A stretch of 64,000 nucleotides of DNA from Diphasiastrum complanatum. Lineage: Eukaryota > Streptophyta > Lycopodiopsida > Lycopodiales > Lycopodiaceae. The stretch lies in NCBI GenBank assembly GCA_029204225.1, contig MU832583.1:1-64000 (forward strand), read 5' to 3'. The position numbers and the translations under genes were made by a program. Numbering within the stretch: position 1 is the first letter of the stretch; the number at the start of each line of letters is the position of its first letter. This document shows, piece after piece, positions 32,903 to 44,977 of the stretch. The notes below the pieces were generated by a model that searched no databases, was not told the origin of the DNA, and saw only the letters and a list, made by a program, of their open reading frames with translations.

Positions 32903-34325
32903 TGTTAGCAAATTCCAGAGAATTCCCCAGATGCCGAGCCAAGATGAAAACATAGAGCATCTCTCACCTAAGACTGAGGAGGTCTCAGAAGGAGGAGAGC
33001 AGGAGAAGCTGAGAGCCGAGCATGAGAGCCGAGGATTACTAGCTAGGATTACAGATTGTTTCCATGTGAGCCTACATGGTGAATCCCATAGAAGGAACGA
33101 CAATGTAGGAGCTAGTGACATTCCTAGGCAATGTAAATAAATGTAGACCCCTCTTAAATAGAGTAGAGTGAGCCACCTTTTGATGGTGACCTCTAGTGGA
33201 AGAGCTATTTCCACTTGTAATTATAAACTAGTGGGATTGCCACTTAGGCTCCACATGGGCTGCTCTCTTGCTTATTTAAGTGCCCCCCTCTCTTGTGAGG
33301 GAGCTTTTATTGTATTGTCATTTCTCTTGTATGAATGAGTAAAATCCTCCACGAGTTATTGGCAATTGAGAAGCTCCTTGTTCATGGCTGTTGTCTTGAG
33401 TGAAATTTCTATGAACATGCTTTGATTTCCTTATTGTGGAACTGGAATAATCCAGTTCCATGTTTTATTTATTGCAATGTGGAATGTAGACGTGGATGTG
33501 GATGTGGAATGTAGATGTGGATTAGCTTTATTGTTTTTTGATTTTGTAACTTTCAGCATCCAGGTAAAGTAAATAGGCTGAGATTGTGGATCAGATCTTG
33601 CATATTCACTAACAATCTTGTCCTTGATTGTTCTTGGGCATTCCAAGCATCAAGAGAGGTGTATTTCTTGATTCTTGGGATGCTAGAATGCTGTTAGGTA
33701 GTTAGCTTTCTTGATTCTTGTTTTTATTGTGTAGATTAATCTTGATGTTGTATTGTTCCCTGATTTCTTAGATTAGTTTAGTAGACAAATTTGTAGATTG
33801 CTCTCTAATTCATAACGCTAATCTGTCGAGCAAGGATTGGTTACATGGCTTGTAAATGCATGTAGCTGATTTGGACGAAACCGTTTCATCCCACTTACAT
33901 ACTGGGAATGCAAACGCTGAACTGATAAACGATCTGCCTGGAAACAATTTTGAACTAGAGGTCCTAACTGAAAAGAACTGAGTTCTGGAAACGGGCAGAA
34001 ACACACGGTTTTTAGAGCGGAAGCCACCTAAGGAGAAGAAATAAACAATAGTAATAAAAGGATTACCGTGTTCACAAATTCTTGCTGGAATCCGTGAACA
34101 TTTGGCGTCATTCCAACCGCTACACAAACACTTATAACCATCAAACCATTCCGATCTGTGCTACCAAACCATCAATCTGAAGGCTCACATATGCATCCTC
34201 ACAGAGCTCATCACTTTGGTCTCGACTGACGTACAGCTCCATTTTTGACCAAGCCTTCACGATCCTTACCTAGACGAGCTCCATGACTCGCATCTGGACT
34301 GGACCGGACCGAGCCTTGTTTCATT
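32903..34325 (+). repeat. gypsy LTR J, plus orientation (about 1.4 kb)
   Basis: Starts TGTTAGCAAATTCC at 32903. The first 260 bp match the LTR starts at 37071 and 16621; the remaining 1.1 kb matches the B LTR in inverted orientation. TTGCTTATTTAAGTGCCC near 33270 is a possible TATA-like promoter core. The end is taken where similarity to B fades and coding sequence starts. Confidence 0.8.
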
Positions 34326-34326
34326 T

Positions 34327-34710
34327 TTTGTCAAATCAACTTTCTGATTTGGAAACTTTACTTCACAAATACAGGGATGTATTTGCATGGAACTATACAG
34401 AAATGAAAGGGATCTCGCCTGAAGTAGCAGTCCATACAATTCTTCTAGAAGACAATGCTAAGCCTATTAGGGCTAAACCATATAGATGTAACTCTGTCTA
34501 TCGCGAGAGAATCGATGAAGATATTAAGAAATTGCTAGATGTTGGCTTCATCTATGAAGTCCAACATACTGATTGGGTATCACCCATTGTGGTCATACCC
34601 AAGAAAAATGGCAAACTTTGTATCTGTGTCAATCTAAAAAATCTTAATGCAGTTACAAAAAAAGACCATTTTCCCTTACTTTTAACGACCCAAATCCTTG
34701 AGATATGTAA
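34327..34710 (+). pseudogene. gypsy J: RT lead-in fragment
   Basis: The plus strand reads LSDLETLLHKYRDVFAWNY, then KPYRCNSVYRERIDEDIKKLL, DWVSPIVVIPKKNGKL and DHFPLLLTTQILEI. This is the segment just before the RT palm, very close to A and B. It follows the LTR directly, so leader, Gag and protease are deleted. It ends before the catalytic motifs. It is on the opposite strand to all other copies of this family. Confidence 0.88.
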
Positions 34711-34719
34711 TGATAAATG

Positions 34720-35107
34720 AAAATGCATTCTTGAGATGCGCTACAAAGATGACTCTTGTTCAATGGCTATCCCTCATGTAAAATAAAAGCAAATCGAGAA
34801 AAATACACGCAATCACAAGAAAACAACACGTGAAGGAGACACATAACAAAATAAACAAGGTAATATACCATCTTCACAAAGGGTTGATATTTGCAGAGCA
34901 CCATGTGGAACAAAAATTTCATTCACCAATATTGATACGACACCTTGATAATTGCAATTGTCCATTGCGAGTTGAGTAATGAAAAACTCGGACATGCCCT
35001 TGTCAAAAACAAGGCAGGATTGGTGACACTAAATGTATGGAAGATATAGCTTGAAATGCATGGAAGGAGAAGGTACTATTTTTGTAGTACTCCTCTGATC
35101 ATGAGAT
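34720..35107. other. unassigned junction between J and E
   Basis: A minus frame (34995-34813) has no recognisable motif. This is the breakpoint between oppositely oriented gypsy fragments. Confidence 0.3.
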
Positions 35108-36240
35108 TCATAAAAAGAATTTCCATATAGATTTCCTATTCCCATAGTTGTTCGGTATATCTACTTGTTGGGAGATCAAATGATCAAATCTGTGTAAGGG
35201 CTCAAAAATCTTGTTGGGCTGTTTCGGATAGTCTTTGAAATTGTGTTTCCTAACACAGTTGGGGCATTTGACATGGTATTTTGTTTTGACCATACAATCA
35301 CCCATAAAGTGGCCTAGGTCACCGCAGATGAAGCATCTGTTGTTCATCAGCCCTTGTTGAATTGCATAGCCATCTTGGATGGCTAGGATTTCTGGATTTT
35401 CCTGATGGTGTTCGTGATAAGACAAGGATTCTCCAGAGTTGGATGGTTGTTCTTCATATCGTTGTATGGAATTGGCTTGAATAGGCTTATATGAAGGGCA
35501 ATCGTTAATAGGATGTGTAGCCCGGTAGTGTGGGCACCAGATTTTTTGTCGTCTATAAGGTACCTATGCAGGGGGTAGCTGACCAGGCATATGGCTTTGG
35601 ATAGACGTCAAGGTGTCTCGAAACTCCTTAGTGAGTTTCAACATTTGCATTTCGTGTTGTTGGTTGAGCAACTCCATCTATGATTTCCAAAGCTGATCAT
35701 GGGTATCCTTGTGCAGCTTCGATTCATAGATAGTAGAACGATGTGCTTTCCATTCCCTAGACTCGTCAACATCAGATCCTTCGTCTTCCTCTTGGATGGC
35801 ATCAGACATAGCTAACTTTAAGCTCGTATATTCGTCATTGGATCTAAGCTCGTGTCTAATCCATCTCGAAAATCTGACTAAGAACCTTTCATGGAAAACA
35901 ATTGGACCATAGCGTCGTGGATGTTTCGCCATAAACGTCACACGCATTCTCAAAGATTTGCAAGAATATTTGAGGTTCCAAACTTGGGTAGATCCAACTT
36001 GGGTGTTCTTTTCTCAACATGAGCTTCCTGGTTAGCAAAGGTGTGTTCTAGCCTTGTTGATTCTGCACCATGAAAATGGGCTCGTGCACATGAAGAGTTG
36101 GCGCTATCAGGTTCTCAGCTCTCGAATGGGTTTGTGGAAGGTTCATGTACGTGTAATTGCATTCGAGAGAACCTATGACGTCGGATTTCATCAGACATAG
36201 GTGACACCATGTCAAGTGGATAATTGTCTATGGTATGGGG
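35108..36240 (-). pseudogene. gypsy fragment E: Gag
   Basis: Minus strand: 36060-36000 has the RTPKLDLPKF lead-in to Gag. The Gag core is mostly deleted. 35953-35678 has a charged segment (HELRSNDEYTSLKLAMSDAI), and 35425-35108 has a good CCHC knuckle CFICGDLGHFMGDC followed by CPNCVRKHNFKDY. Pol is missing, because at 35107 it joins fragment J on the other strand. Confidence 0.78.
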
Positions 36241-36684
36241 ATCAGTATGGTGTTCCATTGGGTAAGATCTTGTTTTTTTGTTTTTTGTTTCTTTTTATGG
36301 GTTTTTGTTGTTTTTGGTTTGTTGAGCTTAGATAAGCCTTAGGTTTTTTTTTTTTTTTTTTGTTTTTCTAGTTAGGAGGTAAGTGTAGAGCGTGGTTAAT
36401 AGGTAAGTGAGTGTGTCGGGTAATGGGTGTGGTAGGGGGTTGGGTAATGGGTGTGGTAGGGACACGGGTAATGTTGAGGTAGCGGGCTCGATGAGGAAGG
36501 GTTAGAGGCCTATTGGGCTGCTCGGTCAAATGGAGAGTCAGGGCTTGGTCGAAATGTGAAGGCTTGGTCGAAGTCTCAGTAGGGAGCTCATCGGCTCGGT
36601 CAAGATTTGATGCAGGAAGCCCGTCGACTTTGTCGAGATGTGAGTGACATCAAGAAATGGGTTGTCATAGGATTTGCAAGATTA
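36241..36684 (-). other. leader of gypsy fragment E
   Basis: Low-complexity T-rich and GGGTAATGGGTG-type repeats, plus several single units of the TCGGTCGAGAT motif that is expanded in the B leader. Confidence 0.5.
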
Positions 36685-37071
36685 AGCCACAACCCAGCCA
36701 AGATGAATTACCACAATGCTGATTCCTACATTAATCCACAAAAAGCAAGAAAACTATTACAAATTACAAGTGGAATTATCCTCTCCACTAGAGGTCCCCA
36801 TCAAAAGGCGCCTCACTCTACTTCTCTAAGAGGGGCTTACTTGCATTTATTACATTTGCCTAGGAATACTAGTTCCTATATGGCCATTCCATCTTCTGGG
36901 ATTCACCACCATGAGGCTCACACAATTTCTATTTGTCATGCTTAACTAGTACTTCTCGGCTCTCATTCTTCATTCATCTCGTCTTCTCAGAGACCTCCTC
37001 AGTCTAAGGTGAGAGGTGCTCATGGGTAGCTCTAGCCAAGTATCTTGGAGATTCGTCAGAATCTGCCAACA
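36685..37071 (-). repeat. gypsy E LTR, internally deleted
   Basis: Minus strand begins TGTTGGCAGATTCTGACG at 37071 and matches LTR 16030-16621 and the first 260 bp of LTR J. It is much shorter than J, so a large internal piece is missing. Confidence 0.75.
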
Positions 37072-37211
37072 TCAAGTGACATATTTTATGATCCCATCCT
37101 TTCTCAACAAAACCTTCAAGTTGATCCATGAACACTCCTTCCTCCAAACCACAATTTATTAAAGCTAATTTTACATCCACCTGATATAAAGTTCAGCCAA
37201 AATGAGAAGCT

Positions 37212-37885
37212 TGTGAAAAATTAGCAAAATCTAGCTTGGATAATTACAATCTCTTATAAGTATGGAAATCTCACACATGTGAAAAAGATTCATAGTCATG
37301 TTAGTTCAATGTTGAGTTAGGGATACATGAAAATTTGTACACATCTATCCACATGTTAGTAGGAGATAGGGCCAATAAAAATGGCAAGTACACATGTATA
37401 GTCATGATTAGGCCAAAAGTAGGACTTGATGTAGCTCGAGCTAGGTTAGGCTTATTACATTTGTCAAAATGAGGTTGGATGTGTGACACTTCCCTATGTG
37501 TTGGCATGAGAGCTAGTGACCAATCAAAAAGCTAGAAATCCATCAAATTGGTCCAATCAAGTTTGAGGGCTCATAAGTCACGCAACCAATCAAAATAGGA
37601 GGAGGAAAAGAAGGGGTCCAATTATGTTTCACTCCCCTCTACCTCTAGACGTTGCTACATATAGGAGCAATAGTCCATTTGTAATTGAGTTTTTTGGAGT
37701 TAATGAGATTTTCTTCTTTTTGAGCTATTTTGGCTTTCTCTCTCTACTTGATTTTTTGTTGTTGGATTCTCTCTCTACCCGAGAGAAAGGTTGTTTTGTA
37801 CTTATTTTTTTCATCACATGTCTCCCACACATGTGAATGTACTTTGGAGAGTGATATATGCATGTTTCATTGCCTTAGTCCTTAC
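37212..37885 (+). repeat. copia LTR, plus orientation, 3'-truncated
   Basis: Starts TGTGAAAAATTAGC and is the inverted counterpart of the LTR at 8865-9635 for about 670 bp. Similarity stops near 37885, about 100 bp short of the expected CAACA end. Confidence 0.78.
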
Positions 37886-37889
37886 TTAG

Positions 37890-38460
37890 AGGTTTTCTAA
37901 GGACATCAACTATATGATCTACAATACTACAGTGGAATAATTTAACTTTATTACTAAGCACACAATCATGTACAAAGGATATTTAGTTCCTATGTGCTTA
38001 GTTTTGGCATGACAAACATTTAAACTGTATGCCGTTTTGGCTATCGCAAAATATGATATTCCCAAAATCTTGCTGAAGTCCAATCTCTGCAAGAAACTGT
38101 CATAACCAAATAGCTTCTTGTACAACACTCCAGAAAGATTTATATTATGCTTCTGTTGTAGATAGAGCAACCATATTCTGCTTCTTGCTGGACCATGAAA
38201 AACAACCATTACCCATGTGAAACACATACCCTGATGTAGAGTGTCTATCATCCATGTTTCCGCCTCGATCTACATCAACATAGCCTTCAAGTTTTACAAA
38301 GTTAGTATCACGAGAATAAAATAAGCCAAACTTTGACATAGCTTTCACATACCTAAGAATACATTTGGCGGCTCTCCAATGCGATTGCTTTGGTGCATGC
38401 ATGAATTGACTTACTAGACCCACCACATAGCAAAGTCTAGTCTTGTAGTTGTCGGATACA
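37890..38460 (-). pseudogene. Ty1/copia RNase H fragment
   Basis: Minus strand from 38426: VSQFMHAPKQSHWRAAKCIL, then FVKLEGYVDVDRGGNMDDRHS, CFSWSSKKQNMVALSTTEA, continuing in other frames with QEAIWL-like and GIQFKCLSCQN-like text down to about 37920. This is a standard copia RT-RNase H end with the first catalytic Asp kept (VDVD). It differs in sequence from the fragment at 7543-8190, so it belongs to another copia copy or family. Confidence 0.88.
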
Positions 38461-39470
38461 CTAGGCTTCCCACTAATGAATGATATTTAGTAGCATCAAA
38501 GGAATCACTATCATCATACTCTTTGTGTGAAGTGCCTCCCCTAGCAACAAGTACATAGACCAATTTGGTAGAGCACACTTTTCTCTCTCTAGAAAGTGAA
38601 TTTTATTTTTTCAAAATTTATTGATTCGCAGACTTTCTTTTATCGTGCCTAGATTGTGTGAGGTGATGGCACATCGATCTGAGCTCTCTAGAATTTTTGA
38701 GAATTGATCAAAGTTTCTATGCCATAGGAGCTCATCGCTGACTAGATTTTGGTCACAGTGGCACTGAGAGTTGTGTAGGGAGCGACATGAGTGTTGGTGC
38801 TGGAAACAATGTTGGCACTAGTGGCACCGGGAGTAAAGCTTGCGCTTGGAGCTAGCTTTATAACATCCACCCACCTTTGAAAAATTTGATGTCCTCATCA
38901 ACTATGAAATTAATCAAAAGTGTCTCCAAATTATCCCTGAATAATTTAAGCTACGTGGCACATCACTCACTTTATTGGCCATTTTATTAATATAATAGTT
39001 AGCATGCCACAAATCGAAGGCTTAGCTTTGTACATTTGAAAAGCAAATAAATTTAAATCTCTATGTTGTACGAGAAAAGCGTATCTCTTATCACTTACAT
39101 AAAACCCAAGAATCTTATTAATGGTGATGGAAGTTGTTGAAACATCCACCCCTGTCACTTTTGAGCTTGACCTTTGAACTCTTTGATCTCCAAATTTGTC
39201 CTTGTCGCACTTCATGTTGAGCCCCTTGACCTTCAAATCAATTGTTTTCACTCCAAGTATCAAGGCTATACGAGCTAGAAATTTATCATTGACCGTCCAT
39301 TTTTTGGTCCACTAGATTCTTTCTACTTTAAACCTTAGCTTTTCTCTTTGCACAATTTCGAGACCCTAAAATCCCCTTGATAGCCATAGAGATGCAACTA
39401 CACTCTCTAGATCTTGATTTCAAGACAATTTTTTCATCACTCTTGATGTATGCATGGATATCTTAGGTAG
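38461..39470. other. unassigned, probable retroelement leader/Gag remnants
   Basis: A minus frame of 98 codons (39263-38967) lies where Gag of a minus-strand copia element starting at the PBS 39471 would be expected, but shows no clear Gag motif. At 38864-38885 the minus strand reads TTCAAAGGTGGGTGGATGTTA, which resembles a gypsy polypurine tract and LTR start; unproven. Confidence 0.35.
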
Positions 39471-39482
39471 GCTCTGATACCA
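39471..39482 (-). other. primer binding site, initiator Met tRNA
   Basis: Minus strand TGGTATCAGAGC, directly abutting the LTR end TTCAACA at 39483. Confidence 0.85.
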
Positions 39483-39537
39483 TGTTGAATTTCACACGTG
39501 TGGGATAGCCCAAAAGTGCATTTATGATCTCCTAAGC
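39483..39537 (-). repeat. copia LTR 3' end fragment
   Basis: 55 bp matching the 3' end of the LTR at 8865-9635. It is truncated, as the rest is replaced from 39538. It fixes the orientation of that LTR family. Confidence 0.75.
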
Positions 39538-39573
39538 TTTTTGTTTTTGACATTGAGAATAAACTTAAGCTTT

Positions 39574-39800
39574 AGGGAGAGTGTTAGAATTGAAAGGTTA
39601 AGTTTGTTGCATCGGTATAATACTTTCTATTTTTGTCTAACTACACTCGTCTTGGCGTTGGGTATAGTATACCATACACGTGCCTCATAACGGCACCGTG
39701 TCGAGACTTGGTCCTGTCAACGACAGCCTTGCCATGTAGAATTTCCCTAAGGATAAGACTATATGTTTATATTGACTAGCTATTTTGTGAATGTAAGACA
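39574..39800 (+). repeat. possible PPT and LTR start of another element
   Basis: AGGGAGAG followed by TGTTAGAATTG at 39582 looks like a copia polypurine tract and LTR start. No second copy is present in the window, so the length is unknown. Confidence 0.4.
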
Positions 39801-39810
39801 CACATGTCTT

Positions 39811-40059
39811 TTAGTTGCTTGATAATTGCTTCACATACTTTTTAGCTTGGTTTGCTCTTGAGCTTGTGTTGTTAGGAAGCTTACTGCATGCTAGGAAGAT
39901 CCTATCACATATGTCATTTGGTTGTACCTTCCCTAGTTTATGATTCTTATATTGATGTGCCAATGAAAGAAAATCATGTTTTACTACCTCTGGAGAGAGT
40001 CCATAAAGGCCACCATCATAAGTGTTTTCCAATATAAATGGAACAATAGGATATTCCAA
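39811..40059 (-). other. 82-codon open frame, unrecognised
   Basis: Minus frame with LSPEVVKHDFLSLAHQYKNH and NDICDRIFLACSKLPNN. It looks more protein-like than its neighbours but matches no family I can name. It may be the end of a decayed transposon or retroelement ORF. Confidence 0.25.
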
Positions 40060-40442
40060 TATGGAGAGGTGGAGAACCTAGTGATGCAAAAAAGGCTAGG
40101 CTAAAAAAAGCACTTGGGTTAGATAACTAGTGCCTGTTAAGAATAAAAGAGATGACAATGTGCTAAAATATTAGCTACAAACACTCAAGTGTAGCAAGGT
40201 TTTAGCTAGTTTAGTGTGCCTCCCTAGATGGTGCGCCAATTTCTTGTATATAGGCCCTAGTTTTTTAGAAGTATTGTGCTCTTTTGCTACTCTTTAGATT
40301 TGAACATTTGTATATGATGAAATGATATGGCCAACTACTATAGGATATAAAGATTGTCCACACTCAACTTTCTAATAGCAAGACTAATTGTTCCATGGTT
40401 TATGCTTTACAAAAATGTGCATGCATTTTATAAGTTGTTTTG

Positions 40443-41240
<798 letters not shown>

Positions 41241-41249
41241 TGTTTATAC

Positions 41250-42640
41250 TATAAAAAAATTTCTTACGTATGCTACGTTCAAGCATGCCATAGATGAGGG
41301 TAATTGTCAAGCATTTTTCCATGAGTATTATAGTGGTCATTCTCTATAGCATTCAATGTACCCAACTTTGAAGCTTCTATCTTGGAGCAACGTCGAAATA
41401 TGTGAGAAACACCAACCTGAATGGTCGATGCAAGCGATTCATGTGAACTGGCCATATAAGCTTTTGAGTGTCTTTGAGAACTGTCAAAGTCCGTATGCAA
41501 GTCTACGTATAGCATTACATATTAATGCACACGATAGATATATTATGGTTGTGATCCATACTATCTTGTATAACCCATTATCGAAGCGTTCTTAGCAGTG
41601 TACCTCTTACATGATAAACGTTCAAGTAGTAGAGATCATACCTTTTCTTTTCATATGCTAGAAACCAATGATATAAAGCTTAAAACTCGTGCAACCTTGC
41701 TGCTATACTGTTGAAAGCCAAATATGATAGCAAATATAGTTATGACATATACGTATCTCAAGTGCTCATTGTGATAATACAAATCATACATTTAAAAACC
41801 ATCAAGAGAGCTCATCACTAGAAAGTGGAGTGAGAAAGGTATACTAGCCATCGCTGGTATACTTCTCCATACCAAATTATCTAAAGAGCTACCCTAATAT
41901 ACGTAGGATAGTATGTTGGATAGGTAGTGTTGAGCCGCGTTGAGCACTCTTGAAGAGTGGTTACCTCCTGTATCTTACATGCAAGCATACATAAAGAGAG
42001 CAAACTCTCCTCTGGTCAGTGATGGCTTGTGGGATCGCGATTGGGCAGATCATATATACCCTACGGAGCAGCAATTGGCAATGTATATTGTCTACAAATA
42101 TGTTTCTAGCCAGCGACTAATGGTATTCATTCATAAACAAGATGTCTGGCCAGCGATGGCATAGCCATAAACACATATGAATGGATGCAAGAAAACCATA
42201 TCTGAGCAATGATTGCCATATAGCAAACGTGGTACCTCATACAAACTCTTTATTAAAAGCAATAACCTATACGGCGATGTAGTAGGCACCGAAAGGGCGC
42301 CTTCCAAAACTTATGCAATATGCTTGCTTAATACACATTTTAATAGCAAGAATAAAGAAGAGTTGAATACACATACCATGTGCACAGTAGAATCATCTCC
42401 AAACGTAGGAGAGAGGGCGTAGAGAGCTCCAAAACTATCTTGCCAGAAGAGTAGAAGCAGGAGAGTGCAAGCAAGCATGGGAAGAGAGTGCAAGAAAGCG
42501 TGGGAGGAGAAGATGAAGCGCCACCACTAATATAGGTGCAACCAAATGAAAGTAAAGTGGCCATTTGTAGTTGTAGGATGAGAGGCAAGTGATCTTGACC
42601 TTTGAAAATGCCATAAATGTAGTTGGAGGTTTAAATTTTC
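41250..42640. other. unassigned DNA
   Basis: Several 60-80 codon frames on both strands, none with a recognisable motif. The part just left of the next GA tract shares GGGTCATATACCTTG-like text with 58870, so it is probably the upstream half of the GA-linked repeat family. Confidence 0.35.
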
Positions 42641-42720
42641 CCACCAAAAAACTTTCTAAGGGTCATATACCTTGCAAGGTTTACAATATCAAGTAAAAAA
42701 AGTAAAGTAGAGTACCATCC

Positions 42721-42835
<115 letters not shown>

Positions 42836-43151
42836 AAAAGAATACACATAGTTCCTCTTCCTTAAGCAAAGACCAAACCCTTTGGAACCTTTATTCATAA
42901 GCCAACAAGGTAATATAAAGCTGAAAAGTTGCTATCATCTTCAAAGTGTCAATGAAGTGGTAGAGACTCCCAAGATGCAGTAGTAGGTTGCGATCCAATC
43001 TGTAGTTGGGCGCTCCACAACACATTTTTTTTGTGGAAGCAATGAGAGCCAACGTGTGAAGAAATCAGTGGACAAAGGGTTGTTTATATAGCCTCCCCTC
43101 ACGTTTTTAGGTAAGTACATGTGGCTAATAGGTGGCTTTCTTTTGAAGCAA

Positions 43152-43156
43152 ACAAT
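43152..43156. other. target-site duplication, left (ACAAT)
   Basis: ACAAT immediately before the LTR, repeated exactly at 48713-48717 after the right LTR. Confidence 0.9.
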
Positions 43157-43803
43157 TGTGAAAATTGTCAACATTTCCTTGTCTAGTTTTAGGCCAAAAT
43201 TGCTAAAAATGGCACATAGTTTAGGATCTGACTTTTCACACGTGTGAAACAGGTCTAGATATTTTTAGTAAGTGTATTTTTTCAGTATGAAGAAGTGTCA
43301 AACTTCAAGACCTTCGAAATGAGTCCATTTTCATGTATTTTGGACATATATGCCAATTTTACCTATATAGGGCATATTTTAGGTAAGGAGGGTCTAGAGA
43401 GAGGAGAGAGAGTCATCTCTCTCAGCTATATATAGCAGGTAGGCCGTGGAGAAACAGGTTGGAGCAGATCCATTGTATTCATTTGCTTAATGAGAGATTT
43501 TTCTATTGGGTTCTCCTTCCATTGTTGGCATTGTGTAGTGATTGAGTTCAAGCTTTGTGTGTATGATCTTAGGTGCTTTCCAAAAGTGATAGGCTGATGT
43601 ATTATGGACTGTATAATGCTATTTTGGGCCGCACTTGATGTTTATGGAAGTTTCCATTTGTGATAAATGTTTTTTGATCAAGTTCTTTGCATTCTAGGTA
43701 GCATAGAATGTGTTGCCAATTCCTAGCTTATGTAGTTTGGAGTGCAAGCATTCAAGCCAATGATCTTGGAGTTTAGATCCACTTAGGATCTGTATTTTTC
43801 ACA
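43157..43803 (+). repeat. gag-only copia 5' LTR
   Basis: 647 bp, TGTG...CACA ends. It contains a perfect 14-bp palindrome TTCACACGTGTGAA (43235-43248) with a CACGTG core, a GA-rich/CT inverted repeat (about 43401-43424) and a TATA box just after it. Confidence 0.93.
43427..43434 (+). promoter_or_regulatory. TATA box in copia LTR
   Basis: TATATATA inside CAGCTATATATAGCAGG. This is a conventional plant core promoter position, roughly 270 bp into the 647-bp LTR; an identical site is at 48336 in the other LTR. Confidence 0.6.
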
Positions 43804-43815
43804 TGGTATCAGAGC
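43804..43815 (+). other. primer binding site, initiator Met tRNA
   Basis: TGGTATCAGAGC directly abuts the end of the 5' LTR. Confidence 0.93.
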
Positions 43816-44309
43816 TGGTTGGCTTCTATTTACAGTAAGTATTCCATTTTTGGTGATATTTGGATGTTTGATCAAGTTCTAGCATGATTTTGCATTGCTT
43901 TGTTGATCAAATCTTACTAACCTTTGTTTTGTGAGTTGAACTTGTGGATCAAAAGCATATTTCAGGTCTATTGAAGATCAGAGGCTGAAAAGAAACTATT
44001 TTGGATCAGATCATAACACCTAATCATTTGTTGATTGTGAGGCTTGTGCATATTCAATACTAACAATGTTCTTTTCAATCCTATTGTTGACAATCTCCAT
44101 TCTTGGATGAACACTCTCCTTAAGTGGATGAAACTTCTCCTTAAGTGGATGACAAATGCTCTTTTGAGTAAGTTGTAATTCTCCTAAAGGCTGAGCAAAG
44201 CTCCCATTTGGATGAAAGATCCCCTTTTTTGGGTGAACATATTGTAAGCTCCATTGTGAAGAGCATATTGTAAAGATTGTCATCAATTTTGGCATAAATT
44301 TTGGTGTAC

Positions 44310-44860
44310 TTTGTTGAGCATGTAAGTAACTCTCCTTATGTAATTTGATTGGAGCATTTGCTGGAAGGTGTTAACCATTATGCAAGTGTGTTTTCAGGTT
44401 CTTAACAGGTTGAGGAACATTCTCATGTGAAGTGATCTTAGATCTACATCTAAACACCAAATTTTGACAAGATAGTGAAGCTAGTCTTGTGATTCACTAA
44501 GTGTGCTCATTCATTCACCTCTAAATCTTGTATTTATCACTTGCTGGAGTTTATAAACTTTTAGAAGTGTGGTTTACATGTGGTTTTACAGGTTGAATCA
44601 ATATCTTAGTGTGGTGATCATATGTTGATCAAGTTTGTTCATTACTAGGTAATTTTGGCATCCTAGTTTTGGGTATTTTCTAAGAATGCAAGTAACTCTT
44701 CACACCATAACTTGATTTGGTCACTTGCTGGAAAGTTTGAGAGCTTAAGCAAGAGTGTGTTCAGGTTGGTTTGAGTTTGTAATCCATTCTTAGTGTGTGC
44801 AAAGTGTTGCATGTGTTTCAATCTTCCTTTCTATGCTTGAAAGCCAAATAGTTTCAAGAT
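44310..44860 (+). repeat. three degenerate ~183-bp repeats in the leader
   Basis: The anchor TTGCTGGA recurs at 44358, 44541 and 44725 (spacings 183 and 184). Each unit has a run like AAGTAACTCT before it and a pyrimidine-rich CAGGTT about 40-60 bp after it. The units are strongly diverged, so the array is old relative to the insertion itself. Confidence 0.6.
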
Positions 44861-44977
44861 AGAGGTCATTTAGGGTTCTAAATCTTTTAAGATCTTCTCC
44901 TTCTTCATTTATTGAGAGAAAGGAGAGTGCTAGGTGCATTAGAACAGAGCCTAAGGACACAAGAAGATTTTAGCATC

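Noticed and set aside
39811-40059. A host gene exon
   Set aside because: A single short frame with no splice context, no homology I can name and retroelement debris on both sides.
44912-44977. Extra N-terminal 22 residues of the copia Gag ORF
   Set aside because: The frame opens at a TTG. The first ATG at 44978 starts a normal copia Gag sequence.
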